Notes under the pieces: generated by a model
Seen by the model: only the letters and a program-made list of their open reading frames with translations
Database searches by the model: none
Told to the model about the DNA's origin: nothing
DNA from: Bacteroidales bacterium
GTDB lineage: Bacteria; Bacteroidota; Bacteroidia; Bacteroidales; Bacteroidaceae
NCBI GenBank assembly: GCA_004554665.1
Contig: SFKY01000008.1
Span: 1 to 49,138 of the forward strand
Reading direction: 5' to 3'
Length of the DNA: 49,138 bases
Made by a program: the position numbers and the translations under genes
In this document: positions 7,461 to 15,900 of the stretch, one piece after another
Layout of the letters: every line of letters starts with the position of its first letter
How positions within the stretch are numbered: position 1 is the stretch's first letter

Positions 7461-9833
7461 ATGTATAAATTGGATGTAAGAAAACTGCTGCCAGTGTGGA
7501 TAGGCACAAGTCTCATGCTATTGTCCTGTCTTGAAGCATCTGCCCAGAAAATGTATCACAAGGGTTGGATAGATTTTAACAAGAACGGCAAGAAGGATGT
7601 GTATGAAAACCCGCGTGCATCTATAGAAGATCGTGTCAGCGACTTGCTTCGTCAGATGACTGTCGACGAGAAAACCTGCCAGTTGGCCACGCTTTACGGT
7701 TCGGGAAGGGTGCTGAAAGATGCATTACCCACCGAAAAATGGGTGAACGAAGTGTGGAAAGACGGTATCGGAAACATCGACGAGGAGCACAATGGATTGG
7801 GTAAATTCGGTTCACAATATTCTTTCCCCTATGCCAAGCATGTGGAGACGTTGCACGAGATACAACGCTGGTTTGTGGAACAAACACGGTTGGGTATCCC
7901 GGTCGACTTCACCAACGAAGGCATCCGAGGCCTCTGCCACGACCGTGCCACTTGCTTCCCAAGCCAGAGCGGCCAGGGGTGTACGTGGAATCGTCAGCTG
8001 ATTCGCCAGTTGGCTCATGTGGAAGCGGTGGAAGCCAGAACATTGGGATATACCAACATCTATTCGCCCGTGCTCGACCTGACTCAGGATCCCCGTTGGG
8101 GAAGATGCGTGGAATCGTATGGCGAAGACCCCTACTTGGTAGGAGAACTGGGAAAACAGATGGTACTGGGATTGCAGGCCGAAGGACTTGTCTCCACTCC
8201 CAAGCACTTTGCCGTATACAGTATTCCTGTGGGAGGCCGTGACGGAGACACCCGCACAGACCCCCATGTGGGTGAACGCGAGATGCGTACGCTGTATCTT
8301 GAGCCTTTCCGCAAGGTGTTTCAGGAAGCTGGAGCATTGGGTGTAATGAGTTCATACAACGATTATAACGGTGAACCGATAACAGGAAGCTACCGATTCT
8401 TGACTGAAATTCTTCGCAAGCAGTGGGGATTCCGCGGCTATGTAGTATCAGACAGCGAAGCACTGGAGTTCTTGTACAACAAGCATCATGTGGTCAACAA
8501 CTATGAAGAAGCCTGTGCCCTCGCCATCAATGCCGGACTCAATATCCGCACCAACTTCACTCAACCCAAAGAATACCTTGACCCACTGCGCAAAGCGGTG
8601 GCAAGCGGAAAGATTACTATGCAGACACTTGACGAACGTGTAGCAGAAGTACTGCGAGTGAAGTTTATGCTGGGATTGTTCGACAACCCCTATCGTGGCA
8701 ATGTGGAAGATTCGGAAAACATCGTACACTGTAAGGAGCACCAGCAAGTGGCTTTGGAGGTATCTCGCCAGTCTATCGTATTGCTCAAAAACGCCAACAA
8801 CACCCTACCCTTATCCAAGAACCTCAACAAGATAGCTGTGATAGGCCCCAATGCCGATGTCAAGCCCATCGGCCGCTACGGTCCCGCCAATGCTCCCATA
8901 TCATCGGTACTGGAAGGAATACGCCACATGGTACCCCAGGCACAGGTTACCTATGAGAAAGGTTGCAACGTGAGAGATCCGCACTATCCGGAGAGTGAGG
9001 TTCTGGCTTTCCCAGAAACCCAAGAAGAGCGCCGCATGATGGACGCTGCCGTCAAGGCAGCGAGCGAGGCCGACGCAGTGGTAGTAGTACTGGGCGATGA
9101 CGATGACACCATCGGCGAAGGCAATTCGCGCACCACACTCAATCTCCCAGGCAGACAAGACCAACTGCTCAAAGAACTGACCGAGACGGGAAAACCGGTG
9201 ATTCTGATCATCATGGCGGGTAGAGCTACAACCGTCAATTATGCCGATGCCTATGTGCCGGCGATACTGAATGTGAATTTTCCGGGTGAAAAAGGAGGCG
9301 AAGCCATCGCTGATGTGCTCTTCGGCGACTACAATCCCGGCGGCAGACTGTCTATTACCATCCCACGGACAGTGGGACAGATTCCCTTTGCATTCCCCTT
9401 CAAGCCCGGATCGGATGTCAAGAACAAGGCATCATTATGGGGCAGCCTTTATCCTTTCGGCCACGGTCTGAGCTATACCACCTTCGCCTATTCCCAACTA
9501 CGCTGCTCCCATGACGTAATTGCACCTACCGACAGCGTGGAAATATTTGTGACAGTGACAAATACCGGCAAGGTAAAGGGTGACGAAGTGGTACAGCTTT
9601 ACATTCGGGACGAAGTAAGTTCTGTCACGACCTATACCAAAGTGCTGCGTGGCTTCGAGCGCATCACTCTCAATCCCGGAGAATCGCGTGAAGTGCGCTT
9701 TGTCCTCCATCCACGCGACTTGTCGCTGTGGGACAAGGACATGAACTTTGTAGTAGAGCCCGGCGACTTCCGCGTGATGGTCGGGGCCTCATCGCAAGAC
9801 ATTCGTATGGAAACCAAATTACAAGTCCAATAA
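7461..9833 (+). CDS. Secreted glycoside hydrolase family 3 enzyme (beta-glucosidase/xylosidase-like)
   Basis: This 790-residue protein has an N-terminal signal sequence (a lipobox-like LLSC at 20-23 or cleavage after ASA near 28), a short Ca-loop-like DFNKNGKKDVYE at 38-49, a GH3 N-domain (about 60-400), a GH3 C-domain (about 430-660) and a C-terminal fibronectin III-like domain (about 690-785). The catalytic Asp is D331 in VVSDSEAL; KHF at 248-250 and GRCVESYGEDP are family hallmarks. It should remove non-reducing beta-linked sugars in the periplasm or at the surface. The sugar specificity (glucose, xylose or other) is not readable. It is 30 bp downstream of the Fur-family gene. Confidence 0.9.
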   Translation: MYKLDVRKLLPVWIGTSLMLLSCLEASAQKMYHKGWIDFNKNGKKDVYENPRASIEDRVSDLLRQMTVDEKTCQLATLYGSGRVLKDALPTEKWVNEVWKDGIGNIDEEHNGLGKFGSQYSFPYAKHVETLHEIQRWFVEQTRLGIPVDFTNEGIRGLCHDRATCFPSQSGQGCTWNRQLIRQLAHVEAVEARTLGYTNIYSPVLDLTQDPRWGRCVESYGEDPYLVGELGKQMVLGLQAEGLVSTPKHFAVYSIPVGGRDGDTRTDPHVGEREMRTLYLEPFRKVFQEAGALGVMSSYNDYNGEPITGSYRFLTEILRKQWGFRGYVVSDSEALEFLYNKHHVVNNYEEACALAINAGLNIRTNFTQPKEYLDPLRKAVASGKITMQTLDERVAEVLRVKFMLGLFDNPYRGNVEDSENIVHCKEHQQVALEVSRQSIVLLKNANNTLPLSKNLNKIAVIGPNADVKPIGRYGPANAPISSVLEGIRHMVPQAQVTYEKGCNVRDPHYPESEVLAFPETQEERRMMDAAVKAASEADAVVVVLGDDDDTIGEGNSRTTLNLPGRQDQLLKELTETGKPVILIIMAGRATTVNYADAYVPAILNVNFPGEKGGEAIADVLFGDYNPGGRLSITIPRTVGQIPFAFPFKPGSDVKNKASLWGSLYPFGHGLSYTTFAYSQLRCSHDVIAPTDSVEIFVTVTNTGKVKGDEVVQLYIRDEVSSVTTYTKVLRGFERITLNPGESREVRFVLHPRDLSLWDKDMNFVVEPGDFRVMVGASSQDIRMETKLQVQ

Positions 9834-9857
9834 TCAATATCGCATCATCTTCATAAA

Positions 9858-10391
9858 ATGAAAACGCCAGTTCTTCCCCCTGCCCGGGATTCTCGTTACC
9901 GCATCCTGTTCATCTGCCTTGGCAATATCTGCCGCTCGCCGGCCGCCCATGCCATCATGCAAGCGCTGGCCACCGACAGCATGGTTGCCCATCAGCTGCT
10001 GATAGATTCTGCCGGCATCGGAGGCTGGCACATCGGACAGCTTCCCGATTCGAGAATGCAGCGTCACGGTGCTGGGCGAGGATATACGGTGGACCACAGG
10101 GCACGCCAATTTGATGCCCATGTCGACTTTGACCGATTCGACTGCATCGTGGTGATGGACGAAGACAATTATCGGCAGATTACGAGCATGACCCGATTAG
10201 AGGAAAACCGCAACAAGGTGGTGAGAATGGGCGATTTCCTGACGCGACATCCCCATTATCACCATGTTCCGGACCCTTATTATGGCGGCGCAGCCGATTT
10301 TAAATTGGCCTTGGACCTCATAGAAGACGGTTGCCAGCATCTGCTCCAGCAAATAGAAATCCTGTTGCAACCGGCAGATGATGGCAGATAA
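9858..10391 (+). CDS. Low-molecular-weight protein-tyrosine phosphatase
   Basis: This 177-residue cytoplasmic protein has the P-loop CLGNICRS at 20-27 (nucleophile C20, R26) and the general-acid Asp in DPYYGG (D139). Such enzymes dephosphorylate Tyr residues of bacterial kinases and can regulate polysaccharide export or stress responses. No tyrosine kinase gene lies in the window. The N-terminal extension of about 15 residues before the first strand is slightly longer than usual. It follows the GH3 gene by 24 bp and is probably co-transcribed. Confidence 0.9.
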   Translation: MKTPVLPPARDSRYRILFICLGNICRSPAAHAIMQALATDSMVAHQLLIDSAGIGGWHIGQLPDSRMQRHGAGRGYTVDHRARQFDAHVDFDRFDCIVVMDEDNYRQITSMTRLEENRNKVVRMGDFLTRHPHYHHVPDPYYGGAADFKLALDLIEDGCQHLLQQIEILLQPADDGR

Positions 10392-10430
10392 AATACCCTA
10401 AAAAACAGACAGATAACCCCAACCAACCAT

Positions 10431-11447
10431 ATGAAACGTGTAAAAGCAATTTCTCTGCTCATAGGACTCCTCATGGCTCTCCCATTGGCAGCAAGCGCTC
10501 AGCGATTGAGTTTCAACAAACAGGGAGAATTTAAGATTCTCCAGTTTACCGACCTTCATTACCAGAGTCAGAATCCCCGTTCACGCGCCGTCCTGCGCTG
10601 CATCGAAGAGATGGTGGATGCCGAAAAGCCCGATTTAGTCATCTTTACGGGCGACAACATCTATTCCAAGCCAGCCGATGAGGGATTCAAAAACCTCATG
10701 GCGTGCATCGACCAGAAGAAAGTTCCCTACGTCATGCTTTTTGGCAACCACGACGAAGAGCAAGGGATGCCTCACGCCGAGATGTACGACCTGATACGCA
10801 CCGGACGTTACAACATCCAACCCGAGAGAGGCAACAGTCCCTCACCTGATTACGTACTGGAGATAACCGGCAGCAACGGTGCATCGCCTGCTGCCATCCT
10901 CTATTGCATCGACTCGCACAGCTATGCCAAACAGAAGAGCATAGGCGGCTATGCATGGATTACCTTTGATCAGATAGCATGGTACCGCCAGAAGAGCACC
11001 TCCTATACCCAAGCAGCAGGAGGCAATCCCCTGCCAGCCTTGGCTTTCTTCCACATACCCTTGCCCGAATTCGCTACGGCTGCAGCCAACGAACAGAGCA
11101 TCCTCATCGGCACCCGCATGGAGCAATCTTGTCCGCCAAAACTCAATTCCGGTCTCTTCACTGCCATGAGGGAGCAGGGCGACGTGATGGGCATATTCTG
11201 CGGCCACGACCACGACAACGACTACACACTGATACATTACGATATTCTGCTGGGCTATGGCCGTTTCTCGGGCGGCAACACCGAGTACAACCACCTGCCC
11301 CAAGGTGCCCGCGTCATCGTACTCAAGGAAGGTAAGCGCACGTTCGACACCTGGATTCGTGAGCGCAAGGGCGGCGTGACCAACCGCACCACCTATCCCA
11401 CCAGTTATGTCAAAGACAATTGGAAGAAACGCCCTATCACGGAGTGA
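10431..11447 (+). CDS. Secreted calcineurin-like metallophosphoesterase
   Basis: 338 residues with a signal peptide ending in ASAQ near residue 24, so periplasmic or exported. The metallophosphoesterase blocks are all visible: DLH at 41-43, GDN at 74-76, GNHD at 105-108, a His in FFHIP near 208 and GHDH at 258-261, which together build the dinuclear metal site. Relatives resemble Dcr2/purple acid phosphatase-type esterases; the substrate is unknown. It follows the phosphatase gene by 39 bp. The next gene has its own promoter. Confidence 0.85.
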   Translation: MKRVKAISLLIGLLMALPLAASAQRLSFNKQGEFKILQFTDLHYQSQNPRSRAVLRCIEEMVDAEKPDLVIFTGDNIYSKPADEGFKNLMACIDQKKVPYVMLFGNHDEEQGMPHAEMYDLIRTGRYNIQPERGNSPSPDYVLEITGSNGASPAAILYCIDSHSYAKQKSIGGYAWITFDQIAWYRQKSTSYTQAAGGNPLPALAFFHIPLPEFATAAANEQSILIGTRMEQSCPPKLNSGLFTAMREQGDVMGIFCGHDHDNDYTLIHYDILLGYGRFSGGNTEYNHLPQGARVIVLKEGKRTFDTWIRERKGGVTNRTTYPTSYVKDNWKKRPITE

Positions 11448-11514
11448 CGGGACCATCCTACTTATCTCCTGCCATCTTTCTTTAGACAGGAAATAGAAAA
11501 ATATTGGAGATAAG

Positions 11515-11546
11515 TTTGGACAATCCCCGAAAAAGCACTATCTTTG
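11515..11546 (+). promoter_or_regulatory. Promoter of fucO
   Basis: TTTG at 11515-11518, a 20-nt spacer and TATCTTTG at 11539-11546, 45 bp before the start codon. Confidence 0.65.
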
Positions 11547-11591
11547 AGGCAATAATACAATTATCCACATCAAAATATCTTAAAAACACTT

Positions 11592-12746
11592 ATGGTAAAC
11601 AGATTTATTCTGAACGAAGTATCATACTTCGGCCCCGGTGCTCGCAAAGAATTGCCGGGAGTAGTAGCCCGTCTGGGTTTCAAGAAAGCATTGGTAGTAA
11701 CCGACAAGGGACTCATGAAGTTTGGCGTAGCCAAGATGGTGCTCGACGTACTCGACGAGGCCAACATCCCCTACGCCGTATTTGACGAGGTAAAGCCCAA
11801 CCCCACAGTGACCAACGTGAAGATGGGTGTACAGGCTCTCCGCGATGCAGAGGCCGATTTTATCGTAGCCATCGGCGGTGGAAGTGCTATGGATACCGCA
11901 AAAGGCGTGGGTATCGTATGCAACAACCCCGAGTTTGAGGATGTAGTTTCACTCGAAGGCGTGGCCGACACCAAGAAGAAGACTGTGCCCATCATCGCCC
12001 TGCCCACCACTGCCGGTACAGCTGCCGAAACCACCATCAACTATGTCATCATCGACGAGAGCAAGCAGAAGAAGATGGTGTGCGTAGACCCCAATGACAT
12101 CCCCTGCGTGGCTATCGTAGACGCCGAGCTCATGTACTCGCTCCCCAAGAGCCTCACCGCCGCCACGGGTATGGATGCCATGACCCACGCCATCGAGGGC
12201 CTCATCACCAAAGGTGCATGGGAACTGAGCGATATGTTCGAGATCAAGGCCATCAACATGATTCACCGCTACCTCCCCGTTGCTGTGGAAGACCCCACCA
12301 ATCCCGAGGGACGCAACGGTATGGCCGTAGCCCAGTATGTTGCCGGTATGGCATTCTCTAACGTAGGTCTCGGTGTAGACCACGGCATGGCTCACCCGCT
12401 GTCTGCCCTTCACGATGTACCCCACGGCGTAGCTTGCGCCATGCTGCTGCCCACCGTGATGCGCTGGAATGCTCCTGCAGCACTCGACAAGTATGTAGAC
12501 ATTGCCAAAGCTCTCGAGGTTTACCGCGACGGCATGACCCGTGAAGAGGCTGCCGATGCTGCTTGCGCTGAGATTGAGAACCTCAGCCGCCGTGTAGGCA
12601 TCCCCGCACACCTCTCAGAGATCGGAATCACCGAGAAAGACATCGACGCACTGGCCGACCAGGCTATCGTAGACGTCTGCACCCCCGGCAATCCCCGTCC
12701 TGTTACCCGCGAAGACATCGTGGCCCTCTACAAGCAGATTCTCTAA
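11592..12746 (+). CDS. fucO: Lactaldehyde reductase (iron-containing alcohol dehydrogenase)
   Basis: This 384-residue protein closely resembles E. coli FucO along its whole length, for example VNRFILNE, VDPNDIP, QYVAGMAFSNVGLG and GNPRPVTREDIV. The NAD-binding GGGS is at 95-98, and the iron ligands D195, H199, H264 and H278 are present at FucO positions. It reduces L-lactaldehyde from fucose or rhamnose breakdown to 1,2-propanediol, regenerating NAD. It stands alone with its own promoter and terminator; fucose isomerase, kinase and aldolase genes are not in the window. The neighbouring locus encodes a GH29 fucosidase, which would supply fucose. Confidence 0.88.
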   Translation: MVNRFILNEVSYFGPGARKELPGVVARLGFKKALVVTDKGLMKFGVAKMVLDVLDEANIPYAVFDEVKPNPTVTNVKMGVQALRDAEADFIVAIGGGSAMDTAKGVGIVCNNPEFEDVVSLEGVADTKKKTVPIIALPTTAGTAAETTINYVIIDESKQKKMVCVDPNDIPCVAIVDAELMYSLPKSLTAATGMDAMTHAIEGLITKGAWELSDMFEIKAINMIHRYLPVAVEDPTNPEGRNGMAVAQYVAGMAFSNVGLGVDHGMAHPLSALHDVPHGVACAMLLPTVMRWNAPAALDKYVDIAKALEVYRDGMTREEAADAACAEIENLSRRVGIPAHLSEIGITEKDIDALADQAIVDVCTPGNPRPVTREDIVALYKQIL

Positions 12747-12771
12747 GGATACATATACCCCTCTCATACCA

Positions 12772-12815
12772 GCGGAGCATCACCCCCTCGTGACACACAG
12801 GGGCGGATGCTCCGC
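12772..12815 (+). terminator. Terminator-like hairpin after fucO
   Basis: A 10-bp stem GCGGAGCATC/GATGCTCCGC (12772-12781 with 12806-12815) with additional CCCCT/AGGGG pairing in the loop, followed by CTTGTTTAT. It starts 26 bp after the fucO stop codon. Confidence 0.7.
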
Positions 12816-13047
12816 CTTGTTTATCTCCCATTCCTATACGACGAATTCTTTACAGGCCTATATCAGTTTTAGGGAACAGTGCGCCGATTATCACACAACA
12901 TTGCGCACTGAAGATTCAAAAAGTTTTTCATCTCCTTTGAACTAACTCTGTTTTCTGCATTCTTCGCCAAACATGTAGGTATAATAAGCAATTACTCCAT
13001 TTTTTTTAGAAAGCAGGACAGGCCAAACAGGCGGCCAACAAGCAAGG
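12816..13047. other. Intergenic stretch between convergent units
   Basis: No gene seen. A short inverted pair GTGCGC/GCGCAC lies around 12880-12908. The rest is AT-rich and unremarkable. Confidence 0.5.
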
Positions 13048-13080
13048 GGTGCTGCAGCATCGGTCTCTGCTACAACACCC
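13048..13080 (-). terminator. Hairpin at the 3' end of the sulfatase-fucosidase cluster
   Basis: A 12-bp stem GGGTGCTGCAGC/GCTACAACACCC (13048-13059 with 13069-13080, two G-U-type positions) lies 38 bp beyond the last stop codon of the minus-strand cluster. No strong U-run follows, so termination there may be inefficient or factor-dependent. Confidence 0.5.
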
Positions 13081-13117
13081 GCTAATTGGATGAAAGGTTA
13101 TCGAGAGAGAGGAACAG

Positions 13118-14374
13118 TTACCGCCTCGTTACCGGTATCTGCACATTAAAACAACTACCGTCTTTCTTGCCGTCGATGGGGTCGATGGAGCAGGCAGCAC
13201 AGAGCACGATGGGCTCATCGTTGTCATCGAGCACCAGCTGGGGACGCTCCAGCCGCTTCACTTTGACGGTCTCTCCCGACTCGAGTTGCAGTTGCAGCGG
13301 CATGAAGAGCGAATGGCGGGGCAGTTTCCACTCGATACCATCCTTGGAGTACATGATGGCCAGTCCCGGATCGCCCTTGGTAAAATCGCCGGTAAAGTCT
13401 TTGAACACCGCATAATAGCATTTTTTCTTGCGATGATACCATACATAGGGGTCTTCGGCGCAAAGCAGCCGGCCATCCTCTACCTTGAACTCGAACACAT
13501 AGTGGTCTGAGACACGGAAAGGGCCATCCGGACGCGACGAGAAAGCCACGCCATGCACACCGCGCCATGTGGGGTCGTAGACATTGCCCTTGAAGTAGAG
13601 CATATATTCGCCCCGACGGGCATTGTAGACCATCGCCGGATTGACCGCTATGATATTATCGGGCTTGGGCGTGGTTCCTGCGGGCGAGGGATTGAGGATA
13701 TTGTTGTCCTTGACCCTTGTACGCGGTTCGATGAGCGGTTTTTCGCAACGGGTGTAGCGGCCTGCCAGCAAGTCGGGAACCGAGGCGAAACTGATAACGC
13801 CAATCTTCTGGTTCTGCTGCAGCAGGTTACGCCGGTTCAACTTGCCTTTGACCACATCACCGGGCAACGTGTCGCGCGAGGCACAATAATAGAGGTAGTA
13901 GCGACCATCGTAGTATCTGATGTGGGGATTGCTGGCTGTCTGAGCATCCCATGCCGACCGGTCGGGGGTATATCCATCGGCATTGAAGACAAAGCCCAGA
14001 TGGCGGAAGCCTCCGTAGGGGGTGTCAGACACGGCCACGCCGATTTTGGCTCCCATCAGCCACGCATCATTAAACTGCGGGCGTGTGGGGCCGCTCTCCA
14101 TCGCTGCATAAAACATGTAGTAGCGACCATCCTCGTGGCCACGGATGACCGAGGCACCCCAAATGAAATGGCCGGGCAGTGTGAAGGCTGAGAATCCGGA
14201 AGCAAAGCGACTCTCTCCGCGCCGCTCAATGGTAAGCTGCACCTTGCCGGCCTCATACCGCTGCGCACGGGTGGCAACAGAAAGCAGGAAAAGAGGGAGC
14301 AGGAGTGCCCAACGCCCTTGGGAGAGGGCATGGGTACACTGACAAAACCGAGGATACTTGCTGATGACATTCAT
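13118..14374 (-). CDS. Secreted five-bladed beta-propeller glycosidase-like protein (GH43/GH117-like fold)
   Basis: 418 residues with an N-terminal signal (hydrophobic LLLPLFLLSV, cleavage near ATRAQ). The body repeats propeller blades: ASNPHIRYYDGRYYLYY, VNPAMVYNARRGEYMLYF and CAEDPYVWYHRKKKCYYAVF, each like a GH43/GH32-type blade with an acidic or Asn residue at the start. It probably hydrolyses or binds an oligosaccharide outside the cell, but I cannot assign a CAZy family. Its ATG overlaps the stop of the upstream sulfatase gene by 4 nt (ATGA), implying coupled translation. It is the last gene of the seven-gene cluster. Confidence 0.65.
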   Translation of the reverse strand: MNVISKYPRFCQCTHALSQGRWALLLPLFLLSVATRAQRYEAGKVQLTIERRGESRFASGFSAFTLPGHFIWGASVIRGHEDGRYYMFYAAMESGPTRPQFNDAWLMGAKIGVAVSDTPYGGFRHLGFVFNADGYTPDRSAWDAQTASNPHIRYYDGRYYLYYCASRDTLPGDVVKGKLNRRNLLQQNQKIGVISFASVPDLLAGRYTRCEKPLIEPRTRVKDNNILNPSPAGTTPKPDNIIAVNPAMVYNARRGEYMLYFKGNVYDPTWRGVHGVAFSSRPDGPFRVSDHYVFEFKVEDGRLLCAEDPYVWYHRKKKCYYAVFKDFTGDFTKGDPGLAIMYSKDGIEWKLPRHSLFMPLQLQLESGETVKVKRLERPQLVLDDNDEPIVLCAACSIDPIDGKKDGSCFNVQIPVTRR

Positions 14375-15888
14375 TTTTGCTTGTTTTTGGGATAGTTAGG
14401 ACTATAAAGCAGGTTTTTCTTGCGGACCACCAACTGCCCATCCTTTACCCATTCCTCGCCTCGCTCCGACAGATACGACACCATCTCTTGGCGCATGGCT
14501 GCCAACTGCTTGCGATAGCGAGACACCGTAGACAAATCGCGCAACTCCTGCGGGTCTTTAGTCAGGTCGAAGAGTTGTTCCTGCCCGGTATGGAAGAACC
14601 ACACATACTTGATCTTGCCATCGGTGAGCGCGCACCAATAGTTCTCGGGGAAGTAGGCGGTATTGTGCTCCATCGCGATGTACTTGCGCCATGTACCGGA
14701 CTCGCCACTCCACAGTTGCTGCAGCGACATGCCGTCTATGGCATCAGGCACTTTCTGACCGTTGACGGTGAGGAACGTGGGCAACAGGTCTTGCAAACCC
14801 ACCGGCGCATCGCTCTCCGATCCAGCAGGCAGCACCGTAGGCATGTTCTTGGGCAACTTGACGATATAGGGGATGGCCGACGAACCCTCGTAGGCATAGG
14901 TCTTGCGCCACAGATGGTGGTCGCCGAGCATGTCGCCGTGGTCGGAAACAAAACAGATGAGCGAGTTGTCATACATACCCTTATCCTTGAGCGCCCGGAT
15001 GATACGCCCTATCTGCTCATCGATAAAGGTGATGGCCGCATAGTAGTAGCGGCGCGACTGCCGGGCATACTCCACACCAAAGTTGCCACGGGCGGCGATG
15101 GGGTCGCTCTCAGGATGCGCATTGAGCGGGAGCTCCTCGCACCACGTACCCACTGCCGGTGCCGGGATGTCACGCCCCTGATACATATCCACCACACGCT
15201 GGGGCGGATCATAGGGACTATGGGGACGGGCAAACGAAATCTTGAGGAAGAGCGGACTGTCCGACGAGTAGCCGTTAATGGCCTGTACAGCCTGCTCACC
15301 CGTCCAAACGGTGGGATGCAGACGCTCCGGCAGGGCATAAGCCTTGCCCAAATGACCGTTCCAGTCAACCCCTGTACTGTCGGGATTGAGACCAAAGGCT
15401 TGCGTGGCGAACCACTTGCGATAGTCACTCACAAAGTAGGGGTCTTCCACACGGCCGCTCTCGTCGAGCAGTGTGGTCTCAAAGCCGCGCAGCGAACGCT
15501 GCGGGTGCCAGTGCATCTTGCCTATACCCAGTGTGTGATAGCCCAAATCGCGCAACATCTGCGGCATCTCGTACTCGTAGTGCTCGGCTGTCTGGCCATA
15601 GCCCAACATGCCGTGACGCCAAGGAGACTGACCGGTGAGGAGACTGGCACGGGCAGGCGTGCTGCTGGGTGATGCCGTGTAGCCATGACGGAACATGATG
15701 CCGTCGTGGGCCAGCTGGTCGATATTGGGGGATATCACAGCCCCGTTGCCCATACAGCCCAGAGCGTCTGCGCGCTGCTGGTCGGTCATGATCAGGATGA
15801 TATTGGGGCGCAACTGCTGTGCCATTGCCACCGGGGCGCACACCCCGGCAGCCAGGCACAGACTCATGAATTTATAACTTTGTACCAT
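14371..15888 (-). CDS. Secreted Ser-type sulfatase (family S1)
   Basis: 505 residues with a signal peptide (cleavage near AMAQ, 20-24) and an alkaline phosphatase-like sulfatase domain. RPNIILIMTDQQ at 27-38 supplies the first metal Asp, and the formylglycine core is S-T-P-A-R at 76-80, so S76 is the predicted residue oxidised by a radical-SAM anSME. The later SDHGDMLGDHHLWRK block carries further metal ligands. It should remove sulfate esters from a glycan outside the cytoplasm; the sugar and position are not readable. No maturase gene is in the window. It is separated by 12 bp from the upstream sulfatase. Confidence 0.9.
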   Translation of the reverse strand: MVQSYKFMSLCLAAGVCAPVAMAQQLRPNIILIMTDQQRADALGCMGNGAVISPNIDQLAHDGIMFRHGYTASPSSTPARASLLTGQSPWRHGMLGYGQTAEHYEYEMPQMLRDLGYHTLGIGKMHWHPQRSLRGFETTLLDESGRVEDPYFVSDYRKWFATQAFGLNPDSTGVDWNGHLGKAYALPERLHPTVWTGEQAVQAINGYSSDSPLFLKISFARPHSPYDPPQRVVDMYQGRDIPAPAVGTWCEELPLNAHPESDPIAARGNFGVEYARQSRRYYYAAITFIDEQIGRIIRALKDKGMYDNSLICFVSDHGDMLGDHHLWRKTYAYEGSSAIPYIVKLPKNMPTVLPAGSESDAPVGLQDLLPTFLTVNGQKVPDAIDGMSLQQLWSGESGTWRKYIAMEHNTAYFPENYWCALTDGKIKYVWFFHTGQEQLFDLTKDPQELRDLSTVSRYRKQLAAMRQEMVSYLSERGEEWVKDGQLVVRKKNLLYSPNYPKNKQK

Positions 15889-15900
15889 ATTGATAAATGC

